Shown: positions 1-12,587 of the stretch, in pieces
Layout of the letters: each line of letters begins with the position of its first letter
Numbering within the stretch: position 1 is the stretch's first letter
DNA from: Mytilus galloprovincialis
Lineage: Eukaryota > Mollusca > Bivalvia > Mytilida > Mytilidae
Length of the DNA: 64,000 bases
Reading direction: 5' to 3'
Assembly: GCF_965363235.1 (NCBI RefSeq)
Contig: NC_134841.1
Coordinates: 59,231,078-59,295,077 of the forward strand
The notes under the pieces: generated by a model
What the model was told of the DNA's origin: nothing
The model's database searches: none
Seen by the model: the letters and a program-made list of their open reading frames with translations, nothing else
Made by a program: the position numbers and the translations under genes

Positions 1-1378
1 CTTCATAGGGGGTAAACTAAAAAAATGTTTGATGCTGTCAGGTTTGAGGTAACTCTAGGTTATACTTTGTTTATAATGTATAAAGGGGAGATCAGCAATC
101 CAAATGACTTCATAGGGAGTGAACAAAATGATTTGTTTTATACTGCAATGTTTGAGGTAGCAGTAGGTTATACTTGTGTAAAATGTATGAAGGGGAGATC
201 ATCACTCCAAATGACTTCATAGATGTGAATAATAAAGATTTGTTTGATACTGTCAGGTTTGAGGTAACGGTAGGTTATATATACTTTGTGTATAATGTAT
301 AAAGGGGAGATAATCAATCCAAATAACTTCATAACGGGTAAACTAAAAGATTTGTTTTATACTGTCAGGTTTGAGGTAAGGGTAGGTAATACTTTGTGTA
401 TAATGTATTAAGGGGAGATAATCAATCCAAATGACTCCATAGGGGGTGAACAAAAAGTATTGTTTTATACTGTCAGGTTTAAGGTAAGGGTAGGTAATAC
501 TTTGTGTGTAATGTATTAAGGGGAGATAATCAATCCAAATGACTTCATAGGGGGTGAACTAAAAGATTGTTTTATGCTGTCAGGTTTGAGGTAATGGAAG
601 GTTATACTTTGTGTATAATGTATAAAGGGGAGATAATCAATCCAAATGACTTCATAAGGGGTGAACTAAAAGATTTGTTTGATACTGTCAGGTTTGAGGT
701 AACGGTAGGTTATACTTTGTGTATAATGTATTAAGGGGAGATAATCAATCCAAATGACTTCATAAGGGGTGAACTAAAAGATTTGTTTTATACTGTCAGG
801 TTTAAGGTAATTGTAGGTTAAAAACTTATACTTTGTGTATAATGTATTAAGGGGAGATAATCAATCCAAATGACTTCATAGGGGATGAACAAAAAGATTG
901 TTTTATACTGTCAGGTTTAAGGTAAGGGTAGGTAATACTTTGTGTGTAATGTATTAAGGGGAGATAATCAATCCAAATGACTTCATAGGGGGTGAACTAA
1001 AAGATTGTTTTATGCTGTCAGGTTTGAGGTAATGGAAGGTTATACTTTGTGTATAATGTATAAAGGGGAGATAATCAATCCAAATGACTTCATAAGGGGT
1101 GAACTAAAAGATTTGTTTGATACTGTCAGGTTTGAGGTAACGGTAGGTTATACTTTGTGTATAATGTATTAAGGGGAGATAATCAATCCAAATGACTTCA
1201 TAAGGGGTGAACTAAAAGATTTGTTTTATACTGTCAGGTTTAAGGTAATTGTAGGTTAAAAACTTATACTTTGTGTATAATGTATTAAGGGGAGATAATC
1301 AATCCAAATGACTTCATAGGGGATGAACAAAAAGATTGTTTTATGATGTCAGGTTTGAGGTAACAGAAGGTTATACTT
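1..1378 (+). repeat. 108-bp satellite, block I
   Basis: Head-to-tail copies of a monomer of about 108 bp, recognised by the recurring words ggggagataatcaatcc, tgtcaggtttgaggtaa and tttgtgtataatgtatt. The spacing gtgaac (661) to gtgaac (769) is exactly 108. Because 108 is divisible by three and many monomers lack a stop in one frame, they give short open frames with a 36-residue period. I do not read these as genes. From about 420 to 1340 there is a higher-order repeat: the word gacttcataggggg recurs at 541 and 979 (offset 438), and a rare aaaaactta insertion recurs with it. The block starts before the window. Confidence 0.95.
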
Positions 1379-2788
1379 TTTGGAAAGATTAGAACTTGTT
1401 CTAAATCTTTACTTAGGCACTGGCCTCCCTAACAAAACAACAGGTTAGCTACTGTTACTAAATGTATTCACACTGAAATATAGTTCCCTATGGTTCTCAT
1501 GTATGTGCAAATAATACACATACAAGCTGAAAAAAATTGTTATATTATTGGAGCAGTTCATTTAAGAATGTATGTCATTAAGGTGTTGATGCACAGGCTT
1601 TTTTTAAAAACATTTTGATTAGTTAATGGGGTATTGATACAGTACTAGGATGATTGACAACTGTCATTATCACTAAACAATCAGAGACAAGGTAGACCTT
1701 TAATTACAATGCCCCACCTCCTAAACTGTCAATCAAATTGACCACATTACATATCAACCTCAGTCTTGTATATTGCGGTGTATGTATAATTATGTAAGAC
1801 TCAATATACAAATATTTGACCTCATGATTGAATACACAAATGTACATATTAGATGTTTGATATATAGGGATGATAGATTTATTTATTGCCAATTACTTTT
1901 GATCTACATTACATAAAGTGATTCTGTAAATTATATCTGAAAGATAAATGATTAATGGATTAACAAGAGCTTTAAAAAAAATGAAATATGAATATAAATA
2001 TGAATATGTAAAAGGTATTCAAGTATAAGGCCTATAATTTACTTTATACATTTCCAATAATCATCTGTAATTATCAACAGTTTAGATTAGTTCACTTTTT
2101 TTTATAAGGAATTGGCTTGAAACAGTTATAAATTTTAAAACTTTTGGTTATAACAAACCATTGTTTATTAGTTTATTCCCCATCAATCATTATATCTTTT
2201 TAGTCATTTGAATTTTTATTAGAAGTGAATATATATTTTTGCAGTCATGAAAGAATCCACATTTCAATAAAATATTTTTTTTTAATTCGTTAACATTGAA
2301 AAAGTACATTTTAATGCCCTTTGTTGAAAAATACTTAAAAATTGATCAAAAAACACTCTTCAACTTTTAATCTTCAATGTCATATAACCTCTGTTTCAAC
2401 TTACAAAATGCCCCAAAATAACATTTTTAGATTATTTTTGATAACACTTTAACGTTTTTAGCTGTTGCTCTAGATTTTATGTCTTACAAGGATAGTTGGG
2501 AACATTTACTAAAGAGTTTTTGATTTGCAATTTTTCATAACAGTTAACATTATTTCGATAACATATAAACTGTAGTTTAGATAAAATTGTGCAAATTAAG
2601 AGACCCATATTATTAAATGTGAACTCAATTTATCCTCATACTGGAAAAGCATGTTTCCTTCTAAAGACCTGCTGTTAATGCAATTTTCAGCAATAGTGCT
2701 TTATTAATGTTCATTTTTCCCCACCATACCTTAATATGAAATAATTCAAACTACTCTTCTAATCTTTCCATCAGTGATTTCCATCACT
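1379..2788. other. Unassigned 1.4-kb insert interrupting the satellite
   Basis: The satellite stops inside the consensus ggttatactttgtgtataatg at about 1378 and resumes at about 2789 with tgtataatgtatt. The intervening 1.4 kb is AT-rich and unlike the monomer. ACTTT is present at both junctions and could be a short target duplication, but this is not certain. I see no convincing coding region, no terminal inverted repeat and no family I recognise. It is either an unidentified insertion or a replaced segment. Confidence 0.55.
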
Positions 2789-4710
2789 TTGATTGTATAA
2801 TGTATTAATGGGAGATAATCAATCAAAATGACTTAATAGGGGTGAACAATAAAGATTTGTTTGATACTGGCAGGTTTGAGGTAACGGTAGGTTATACTTT
2901 GTGCATAATGTATTAAGGGGAGATAATGAATCCAATTGACACCATACAGGTTGAACAAAAAGATTGTTTTATGCTGTCAGGTTTGAGGTAACGGAAGGTT
3001 ATATCAAGGGGAGATAATCAATCCAAATAACTTCATAACGGGTAAACTAAAAGATTTGTTTTATACTGTCAGGTTTGAGGTAACGGTAGGTAATACTTTG
3101 TGTATAATGTATTAAGGGGAGATAATCAATCCAAATGACTTCATAGGGGTGAACAAAAAGATTTGTTTTATACTGTCAGGTTTAAGGTAAGGGTAGGTAA
3201 TACTTTGTGTATAATGTATTAAGGGGAGATAATCAATCCAAATGACTTCATAGGGGCTGAACAAAAAGATTGTTTTATGCTGTCAGGTTTGAGGTAACGG
3301 AAGGTTATAGTTTGTGTATAATGTATTAAGGGGAGATAATCAATCCAAATGACTTCATAGGGGGTGAACTAAAAGATTTGTTTAATACCGTCAGGTTTGA
3401 AGTAACGGTAGGTAATATATCCCTTGTGTATAATGTATTGAGGGGAGATAATCAATCCAAATGACTTAATAGGGGTGAACAATAAAGATTTGTTTTATAC
3501 TGTCAGGTTTGAGGTAATGGTAGGTTATACTTTGTGCATAATGTATTAAGGGGAGATAATGAATCCAATTGACACCATACGGGTTGAACAAAAAGATTGT
3601 TTTATGCTGGCGGGTTTGAGGTCATGGTAGGTTATACTTTGTGTATAATGTATTAAGGGGAGATAATCGATTGAAATTACTTCATAGGTGGTGAACAATA
3701 AAGATTTGTTTGATACTGTCAGGTTTGAGGTAACGGTAGGTTATATATACTTTGTGTATAATGTATTAAGGGGAGATAATCAATCTAATTGACACCATAC
3801 GGGTTGAACAAAAAGTTTGTTTTATGCTGTCAGGTTTGAGGTAACGGAAGGTTATAGTTTGTGTATAATGTATAAAGGGGAGATAATCAATCCAAATGAC
3901 TTCATAAGGGGTGAACTTAAAGATTTGTTTTATACTGTCAGGTTAAAGGTAATTGTAGGTTATACTTTGTGTATAATGTATTAAGGGGAGATAATCAATC
4001 CTATTGACTTAATAGGGGGTGAACAAAAAGATTGTTTTATGATGTCAGGTTTGAGGTAATGGAATGTTATAGTTTGTGTATAATGTATAAAGGGGAGATA
4101 ATCAATCCAAATGACTTCATCAGGGGTGAACTAAAAGATTTGTTTGATACTGTCAGGTTTGAGGTAACAATAGGTTATATATACTTTGTGTATAATGTAT
4201 TAAGGGGAGATAATCAATCCAAATGACTTCATCGGGGGTGAACAAATCAATTGTTTTATGATGTCAGGTTTGAGGTAACGGAAGGTTATAGTTTGTGTAT
4301 AATGTATAAAGGGGAGATAATCAATCCAAATGACTTCATCAGGGGTGAACTAAAAGATTTGTTTTATACTGTCAGGTTTGAGGTAATTGTAGGTTATACT
4401 TTGTGTATAATGTATTAAGGGGAGATAATCAATCCAAATGACTTCATAGGGGATGAAGAAAAAGATTGTTTTATGATGTCAGGTTTGAGGTAACGGAAGG
4501 TTATAGTTTGTGTATAATGTATAAAGGGGAGATAATCAATCCAAATGACTTCATCAGGGGTGAACTAAAAGATTTGTTTTATGCTGGCGGGTTTGAGGTC
4601 ATGGTAGGTTATACTTTGTGTATAATGTATTAAGGGGAGATAATCAATTGAAATGACTTCATAGGGGGTGAACAATAAAGATTTGTTTAATACCGTCAGG
4701 TTTGAGGTAA
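2789..4710 (+). repeat. 108-bp satellite, block II
   Basis: The same monomer family as block I, with more sequence variants. Some monomers carry gaattgacaccatac-type replacements, ctggcgggtttgaggtcatgg, or a tatatccc insertion. Several of these variants recur in the same order in block III about 2.5 kb later (for example accatacgggttgaac near 3575 and 6075). The field was therefore amplified in units of several monomers as well as singly. The block ends in gaggtaa, directly at the left end of the Harbinger-like element. Confidence 0.93.
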
Positions 4711-5901
4711 GGCTAATTAAAATTAATTGATAGATTTTCATCCCCGCCCACCCCTCTGAAATCGTCCCGCCCCGATTCTTTTTATTTTACAAATTTAACG
4801 ATTTCCGGATTTTGTTCATTTCCGTTACCGGTAACCGTCAATAATTTCGTTTCATTCGAACTTCCTGTTTCAAATTTCGGTTTTCATATTTCTTGTTTCG
4901 AGTACTTTAAAACGATTATGTTGACAAATTCTGCTGCTCAATGATGACAGTATCATCAACGGAGAATAGAGATAGATTGCCAGAAGGGCATGAAATATTC
5001 GGGGCTACGAGTATTAAATACGCTGTGTCCAAGAACGCAAATCGCGGTATGTCACAAATTGGAAATTTCTTTCATCAGAAAATTGTGGATTTATTTAATA
5101 ATACATTCGACTTTGTGTAAGCAAATTTGGGCTGTGAATGATATCCAAAGTGCAAGAATCATGAAAAAAATTGGTAGAAAAAATATAACTGAATTAAAGA
5201 AATTGACAAAAGCACGAACTTGTGAGATCTATGACCGTATATTGAGTTCAAAAAGTCGGCAAACATACACATTGTGTACTAGAAAACCCTTAGATTTACC
5301 TATGGCTATTATTTTTGTTTAAAAACACAAAATACCATTAAAAGAGTATTTAAACAATTTCATGTTTTACAATGTATAATTATATATGCGTCATTCTTGC
5401 ATACACGGTAACTTGAGAATCTTAAAAGCGCCAACTTAACTATTCCCAACACGTGTTTGAGTTATCATTTCATTCATAATACTTTTATCGCATACCATTG
5501 CATTTGCATAAGTTTATGGGGACTACAAACCATCGCGTAGAGAGCAAAATAAATTTATAGTTGGTAGTCAAACTGAATAGAGAATTTCTCCATGGTTTTA
5601 CTGTTTACTGAAAATAGGTTTCTAAAGTAGCAATTGCATGTAGAACAGTCGTTGCAAATCAGAGATGTTTATTCAAGAATTATAAAAAATATGTACAACT
5701 CTTTTAAATGTTCACACATTTACATGGTATATCTGTAAGCTACATTTTGTAATTATAACACTTGCATATATATGAAGGCCTATGAAGTACACGCCACAAG
5801 AAGGTTTCAAATTAAATAAAATTTAAAAAATAAAATCCTCCCACCCGCCCCATTTTTTTCAAAACTTTGGATGAAAATCTACTAATTAATTTTAGTTGGC
5901 C
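4711..5901 (+). mobile_element. PIF/Harbinger-like element, probably non-autonomous
   Basis: A 1191-bp insertion into a satellite monomer. Its ends are inverted repeats of about 33 bp: the left starts ggctaattaaaattaatt and the right, reverse-complemented, starts ggccaactaaaattaatt; both run into agattttcatcc. The element is flanked by TAA at 4708-4710 and 5902-5904. Removing the element plus one TAA restores the satellite consensus gaggtaacggtagg. A 3-bp TAA duplication with ends starting GG is the established signature of PIF/Harbinger transposons; the assignment here rests on those ends only. Two small ORFs lie inside (4941-5120, 59 aa, and 4990-5322, 110 aa). Neither looks like a DDE transposase or Myb-like partner, so I infer mobilisation in trans. 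Confidence 0.82.
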
Positions 5902-8900
5902 TAACGGTAGGTTATATATCCCTTGTGTATAATGTATTGAGAGGAGATAATCAATCCAAATGACTTCATAGGGGGTGAACAATAAAGATTTGTTTTATAC
6001 TGTCAGGTTTGAGGTAATGGTAGGTTATACTTTGTGCATAATGTATTAAGGGGAGATAATGAATCCAATTGACACCATACGGGTTGAACAAAAAGATTGT
6101 TTTATGCTGGCGGGTTTGAGGTCATGGTAGGTTATAGTTTGTGTATAATGTATTAAGGGGAGATAATCAATCCAAATGACTTCATAAGGGTTGAACAAAA
6201 AGATTGTTTTATGATGTCAGGTTTGAGGTAACAGTAGGTTATACTTTGTGTATAATGTATTAAGGGGAGATAATCAATCCAAATGACTTCATAAGGGGTG
6301 AACTTAAAGATTTGTTTTATACTGTCAGGTTAAAGGTAATTGTAGGTTATACTTTGTGTATAATGTATTAAGGGGAGATAATCAATCCTATTGACTTAAT
6401 AGGGGGTGAACAAAAAGATTGTTTTATGATGTCAGGTTTGAGGTAATGGAATGTTATAGTTTGTGTATAATGTATAAAGGGGAGATAATCAATCCAAATG
6501 ACTTCATCAGATGTGAACTAAAAGATTTGTTTGATACTGTCAGGTTTGAGGTAACGGTAGGTTATACTTTGTGTATAATGTATTAAGGGGAGATAATCAA
6601 TCCAAATGACTTCATAAGGGGTGAACAAAAAGATTTGTTTGATACTGTCAGGTTTGAGGTAACGGTAGGTTATATATACTTTGTGTATAATGTATTAAGG
6701 GGAGATAATCAATCCAAATGACTTCATCGGCGGTGAACAAATAAATTGTTTTATGATGTCGTGTTTGAGGTCACGGAAGGTTATAGTTTGTGTATAATGT
6801 ATAAAGGGGAGATAATCAATCCAAATGACTTCATCAGGGGTGAACTAAAAGATTTGTTTTATACTGTCAGGTTTGAGGTAATTGTAGGTTATACTTTGTG
6901 TATAATGTATTAAGGGGAGATAATCAATCCAAATGACTTCATAGGGGATGAACAATAAAGATTTGTTTAATACCGTCAGGTTTGAGGTAACGGTAGGTTA
7001 TATATCCCTTGTGTATAATGTATTGAGGGGAGATAATCAATCCAAATGACTTCATCGGGGGTGAACAAATAAATTGTTTTATGATGTCAGGTTTGAGATA
7101 ACGAAAGGTTATAGTTTGTGTATAATGTATAAAGGGGAGATAATCAATCCAAATGACTTCATCAGGGGTGAACTAAAGATTTGTTTTATACTGTCAGGTT
7201 TGAGATAATTGTGGGTTATACTTTGTGTATAATGTATTAAGGGGAGATAATTAATCAAAATGACTTCATAGGGGATGAACAAAAAAATTGTTTTATGATG
7301 TCAGGTTTGAGGTAACGAAAGGTTATACTTTGTATATAATGTATAAAGGGAAGATAATCAATCAAAATGACTTCATAGGGGATGAACAAAAAGATTTGTT
7401 TTATGTTGTCAGGTTTGAGGTAACGGAAGGTTATACTTTGTGTATAATGTATTAAGGGGAGATAATCAATCCAAATGACTTCATAGGGAGTGAACAAAAA
7501 GATTTGTTTGATGCTGTCAGGTTTGAGGTAACGGAAGGTTATAGTTTGTGTATAATGTATAAAGGGGAGATAATCAATCCAAATGACTTCATAAAGGGTG
7601 AACAAAAAGATTGTTTTATGATGTCAGGTTTGAGGTAACGGAAGGTTATAGTTTGTATATAATGTATAAAGGGGAGATTATTAATCCAAATGACTTCATA
7701 AGGGGTGAATTTAAAGATTTGTTTTATACTGTCAGGTTTAAGGTAATTGTAGGTTATACTTTGTGTATAATGTATTAAGGGGAGATAATCAATCCAAATG
7801 ACTTACTAGGGGGTGAACAAAAAGATTGTTTTATGATGTAAGGTTTGAGGTAATGGAAGGTTATAGTTTGTGTATAATGTATAAAGGGGAGACAATCAAT
7901 CCAAATGACTTCATAAGGGGTGAACTAATACTGTCAGGTTTGAGGTAACGGTAGGTTATACTTTGTGTATAATGTATTAAAGGGAGATAATCAATCCAAA
8001 TGACTTCATAGGGGGTGAACAAAAAGATTGTTTTATGATGTCAGGTTTGAGGAAACGGAAGGTTATACTTTGTGTATAATGTATTAAGGGGAGATAATCA
8101 ATCCAAATGACTTCATAAGGGGTGAACTTAAAGATTTGTTTTATACTGTCAGGTTTGAGGTAACGGTAGGTTATAATTTGTGTATAATGTATTAAAGGGA
8201 GATAATCAATCCAAATGACTTCATAGGGGGTGAACAAAAAGATTTGTTTGATACTGTCAGGTTGGAGGTAACAGTAGGTTATATATACTTTGTGTATAAT
8301 GTATTAAGGGGAGATAATCAATCCTATTGACTTCATAGGGTGAACAAAAAAATTGTTTTATGCTGTCAGGTTTGAGGAAACGGAAGGTTATACTTTGTGT
8401 ATAATGTATAAAGGGGAGATAATCAATCCAAATGACTTCATAAGGGGTGAACTTAAAGATTTGTTTTATACTGTCAGGTTTGAGGTAATGGTAGGTTATA
8501 CTTTGTGTATAATGTATAAAGGGGAGATAATCAATCCAAATGACTTCATAAGGGGTGAACTAAAAGATTTGTTTGATACTGTCAGGTTTGAGGTAACGGT
8601 AGGTTATACTTTGTGTATAATGTATTAAGGGGAGATAATCAATCCAATTGACTTCATAGAGGGTGAACAAAAAGATTGTTTGATGATGTCAGATTTTAGG
8701 TAACGGAAGGTTATAGTTTGTGTATAATGTATAAAGGGGAGATAAGCAATCCAAATGACTTGATAAGGGGTGAACTAAAAGATTGTATTATACTGTCAGG
8801 TTTGAGGTAACAGTAGGTTATACTTTGTGTATAATGTATTAAGGGGAGATAATCAATCCAAATGACTTCATAGGGGGTGAACATTAAAGATTTGTTTTAT

Positions 8901-9154
8901 ACTGTCAGGTTTGAGGTAACAGTAGGTTATACTTTGTGTATAATGTATTAAGGGGAGATAATCAATTGAAATGACTTCATAGGTGGTGAACAATAAAGAT
9001 TTGTTTAGTACCATCAGGTTTGGGGTAACGGTAGGTTATATATCCCTTGTGTATAATGTATTAAGGGGAGATAATGAATCCAAATGACTTCATCAGGGGT
9101 GAACAAATAAATTGTTTTATGCTGACAGGTTTGAGGTAATGGTAGGTTATACTT
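5902..9154 (+). repeat. 108-bp satellite, block III
   Basis: The longest satellite block, with roughly 30 monomers of about 108 bp. Some stretches stay open in one frame for two or three monomers on the plus strand (8353-8628) or on the minus strand (7255-7605, 7977-8237), giving peptides with a 36-residue period. Open frames on both strands of the same repeat, with no start context and no outside conservation, argue that this is a side effect of a 108-bp period. The block ends at ggttatactttgtt, where an inverted-repeat element is inserted. Confidence 0.94.
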
Positions 9155-10000
9155 TGTTAAGTCTCCCAAACAAAGTTTGGAGACTTATTGTTTTTGCTCA
9201 GTTCTTATTATTTTTATTATTCTTCTTTTTCTTTTTCTTTTTCTTTTTCTTTTTCTTTTTCTTCCGCCACATTAAAAATGAACTTGTCCGCAGCGTTTCT
9301 CCATAACCCCTGGTCAGATTAACTTAGGGTTTCATAGAATGTTAGACTAATATGTCTAGGTGAGCCATCGATCTTTCGTTTGTGGATTGGGGTCTTTTAA
9401 GGGGTATTTTGGGGGGCAGAAAGAAGGGAGGGGTTTACTATAGAACCCTATGGGATTTTTTTTTCTAAAATTTTCAAATGAATATAACTTGAAAACTATA
9501 AGTGATAGATACATGTAGTCTTCAGAAATGATTAAAGGACAATAAAACAAATCACATGAAATATAGAAGGAGTCCCTGGGGGTCCTCCCCACCCTGTTCA
9601 ATTTGAAAATGTGCTATTATCTTGTAAACGGTCCAGATCCCCACCCCTAAACCATATATATTCTTGTAGGGGACAATAAAACAAATGAAATGAAATAAAA
9701 GGGAAGTCCCTAGGGGGTCACCCCACCCCCTCTTGTTTGAAAACTTGTAAACGGTCAACATCCCCACCCCTTAACCATATATATTCTTGTATGGGACAAT
9801 AAAACTAATCAAATGAAATGTAGGTAAAGTCCCTGGGGGATATCACCACCCCCTCCTGTTTGAATACTTGTAAATGGTGGAGATCCCCACTCGTAAGCCA
9901 TATATATTTTTTTATGAGACAAAAAATCAAATCAAATGAACATGGGACAATATGAATGGTGAGTTATGGGAGCTTTGTTTGGGAGACTTCGTAACAGCAT
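9155..10000. mobile_element. Non-autonomous element with AAGTCTCCCAAACAAAG ends
   Basis: This insertion into the satellite has a perfect 17-bp terminal inverted repeat: aagtctcccaaacaaag at 9159-9175 and its complement at 9973-9989. Next to the left end is a cttttt-type microsatellite (about 9224-9262). From about 9540 to 9930 there are four diverged direct units, marked by gacaataaaa or related words at about 9538, 9672, 9796 and 9919, each followed by a CCCCACCCC-type tract. There is no transposase ORF. The internal 123-134-bp spacing differs from the surrounding satellite. I recognise the end sequence as common in mussel DNA but cannot name the superfamily, and no clean target duplication is visible. 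Confidence 0.7.
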
Positions 10001-10015
10001 CCTGTTACAATTACT

Positions 10016-10398
10016 TCTTGTTTATAATGAATTAATGGGAGATAATCAATCCAAATGACTTGAAAGTATGTAAACAAAAAGATTGTTTTATACTGTCAGG
10101 TTTGAGGTAACGGTAGGTAATACTTTGTGCATAATGTATTAAGGGGAGATAATCAATCCAAATGACTTCATAGGGGGTGAACAATAAAGATTTGTTTTAT
10201 ACTGTCAGATGTGAGGTAATGATCGGTTATATTTTGTGTATAATGTATTAAGGGGATATGATTAATGCAAATGACTTAATAGGTGGTGAACAATAAAGAT
10301 TTGTTTAATACCGTCAGGTTTGAGGAATAGGTAGGTTATATATCCCTTGTGTATAATGTATTAAGGGGAGATAATCAATTGAAATGACTTCATATGGG
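10016..10398 (+). repeat. 108-bp satellite, block IV (end of the field)
   Basis: About three and a half diverged monomers, recognised by tgtcaggtttgaggtaacgg, gtgtataatgtattaagg and gataatcaatcc. They resume after the inverted-repeat element and end at cttcatatgggatgaagg. Divergence is higher than in block I, as expected at the edge of a tandem array. Confidence 0.88.
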
Positions 10399-11828
10399 AT
10401 GAAGGGGACATTGATGGATATCAAGAATGTTGATCGAACATGAAATGAAAATTAACGGACGTCTTACGGACATGAACAGATTGTAAAACGTAATCTTTTC
10501 GGCGTCTGTTTGCGCTATCCGTTAAGGTGTAAACGGTGCTAAAATCTCCGGTCACACCTGACCAGATAGCACGAACGGATAACTTTTTTTCAATCCGTTC
10601 GTATCCGTGAAATGAGTGTTGTTATCCGTTAGACGTCCGTCCATATCTGTTTCATTTGTTCAGTATCCACTTGATCAGTCGACGTCCGGTTGGTCAGGTG
10701 GAAAAATTTAAGCATGTTAAAAACCTTTGAACAGACGTTCAACGGATGAAGTGTCCAGTAGGCGTCTGTTTTTTTTTTTTTTTTGTGATACTTGTACCTT
10801 CTGTGTTCGTTTTGTATGCGTAACTTGTCCGTTATACATCTGTTGGAGGTCCGGTAGACAGGTTCACTAACAGACTTTAGGTAGCAATAAAAAAATACTA
10901 AAATTTGCCCTTATGAATTTTACCATCCCTTTTTCCTTTCTTTCTTTTAATATCAAGCTTACTGTTTGTGCCATATATGGGCATATGTATGTAATCAGAA
11001 TCTTCCATAGATTTTATATCCAGTATATAAAATGGTAAAATAGAATTTCTTTTTGGTGTATCCATGGCAACAATCTGCATTTATATGTTATAAAATATTG
11101 CAAAAAGGGGGGGGAAGATGTCACATATTTCCCCAAAATTTGGCTAAAAGTAGAATTTCAATCTCTTGAAGTAATACCTTTTCTGAAACTGTGTACATAT
11201 ATCATTCAGCAAATCCAATGAAAATCATATGTCTTTCGTCTCATTTTTTTGTAAAATTGCGTCAAAAACTTTGTGTAGAAAAAGAGTGTTTGTAAACAGT
11301 ACATTAATTTCTGGACCGGTAGCCGGTCTAGCTATGAAAATACGGATTATCAAACAGAAAACAGCCCATAGAACATGTAAAAAATAATCTTGATGCACTT
11401 ATAAACCATCTTTGAAGGCTAAATTAGCACTCATCTGTCAAAAAATTAATTTTGTTACACAATAACTTTCCTATTTGAAAAATCCACAGGGGCCAAAATT
11501 CGAAACTAAACTCCTAACTGTGTATTGCTACCTTACCGGACGTAAAAAGGATAAAATGGATGCGAGACGGACATGAACGGAAGGATAGCAGAACGATAAT
11601 TGATTATAAAACACATACATACCAATTGAAAATCGTGTCAGAAAAAGCAATTATTGGTATGTTGGTTTTCTTAAGTATCATTAATATTAATGGCTTTTAA
11701 TAGCTCACTACATGTATGTGGTATGGGCTTTGATCATTGATGAAGGCCGTATGGTTATCTATAGTTGTTAATTTCTGTATCATGTTGGTCACTTGTGGAG
11801 AGATCACCTCGACCTGTCATAGTCAGAA
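10399..11828. other. Non-coding stretch with repeated GTCCGT/ACGGAC words
   Basis: I see no gene. From 10450 to 10870 and again near 11540-11600 the words ggacgt, acggac, gtccgt and aacggat recur on both strands, suggesting a degraded inverted-repeat or foldback element about 1.1 kb long (roughly 10440-11600). I could not pair the two ends base by base. The middle (10900-11500) is ordinary AT-rich DNA. The minus-strand ORF at 10898-11080 has no recognisable content. Confidence 0.3.
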
Positions 11829-12360
11829 GGAGAACTGTTTTAGGACAGAATGTAGAACTATCTGCTGACACTGTAAGACAGTTCTAACCTAGAACTGATT
11901 TGGTCAGTTCTACCTAGAACTGATTAACACAGTTCAACCTGGAACTGCTGCTGACAGTTCCCCCTAGAACAGTTTTAGACAGTTCTACCTAGATCTTTGG
12001 TCAGTTCAATGACTAGAATAGTTCTACGGCTAAAAACTTTCTTCAAATAGAACAGTTCTACGATTAGAAAGAATCTGATATATGTTAAAAAATTATAAGT
12101 TACAATGTACAGAGGAGATCATTTCTAGCCTCTCATTAGAACTGTCAGAATAATCTGTCATTGAACTGTTCTAAACTATCCTAGAACAGTTCTAAGCAGA
12201 ACTATCAGAATCAGTTGTAGGTAGAACAGTTTTAGACAGTTCTACCCTAGAACCGATCCTGAAAGTTCTACCTAGAACTGATTCTGATAGTTCTGCTTAG
12301 AACTGTTCTATGGTAGTTTACAACAGTTCAATGACAGATTATTATGACAGTTCTAAAGAT
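11829..12360. repeat. Block of AGTTCTA / TAGAACT repeats
   Basis: The half-word agttcta and its complement tagaact recur many times in both orientations, usually as gttctacctagaactg or agaacagttcta, with spacings of about 20-40 bp. The right half is one long palindrome annotated separately. The left half (11829-12060) is a looser array of the same words. I know no named family with this structure. The short inverted words could be protein-binding sites or only the product of palindrome decay. Confidence 0.75.
12138..12354. repeat. 217-bp imperfect palindrome
   Basis: Two arms of roughly 90-100 bp read almost the same on opposite strands. The left starts agaactgtcagaataatctg and the right, reverse-complemented, starts agaactgtcataataatctg. 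Both continue through cattgaactgtt and agcagaactatcagaatc. The centre lies near agttttagacagttct (about 12230-12245). As single-stranded DNA or RNA it would form a long hairpin. Confidence 0.85.
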
Positions 12361-12587
12361 TTTTGATCGGGTTGTCTCTTTTACACCTTCCCCGGTTCCA
12401 TTCTACATTTTATGTAAACGAAACAGTAACTAATCAAAACAACAGTACCTATAGAGGGGACCATAAAGTATTCAACAATGAAAAGGTTTATGTACATATC
12501 ATCCTCTAATTTCTAAAGTGTCCTTATAGTTGATAACATGTGTAATTACATTGAACACAAATAATCACATTACCGCCATCATGACTT

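Noticed and set aside
4990..5322. 110-codon ORF in the Harbinger-like element as its transposase
   Set aside because: Too short and without any DDE or DNA-binding pattern. It overlaps another small ORF in a different frame.
7255..8628. Open frames with 36-residue repeats, read as a repetitive protein gene
   Set aside because: They occur on both strands of the same satellite and last only two or three monomers. The 108-bp period explains them.
11829..12360. Steroid-receptor response elements (AGAACA/TGTTCT half-sites)
   Set aside because: Half-sites are frequent only because of the AGTTCTA repeats, and the 3-bp spacing of real elements is not kept.
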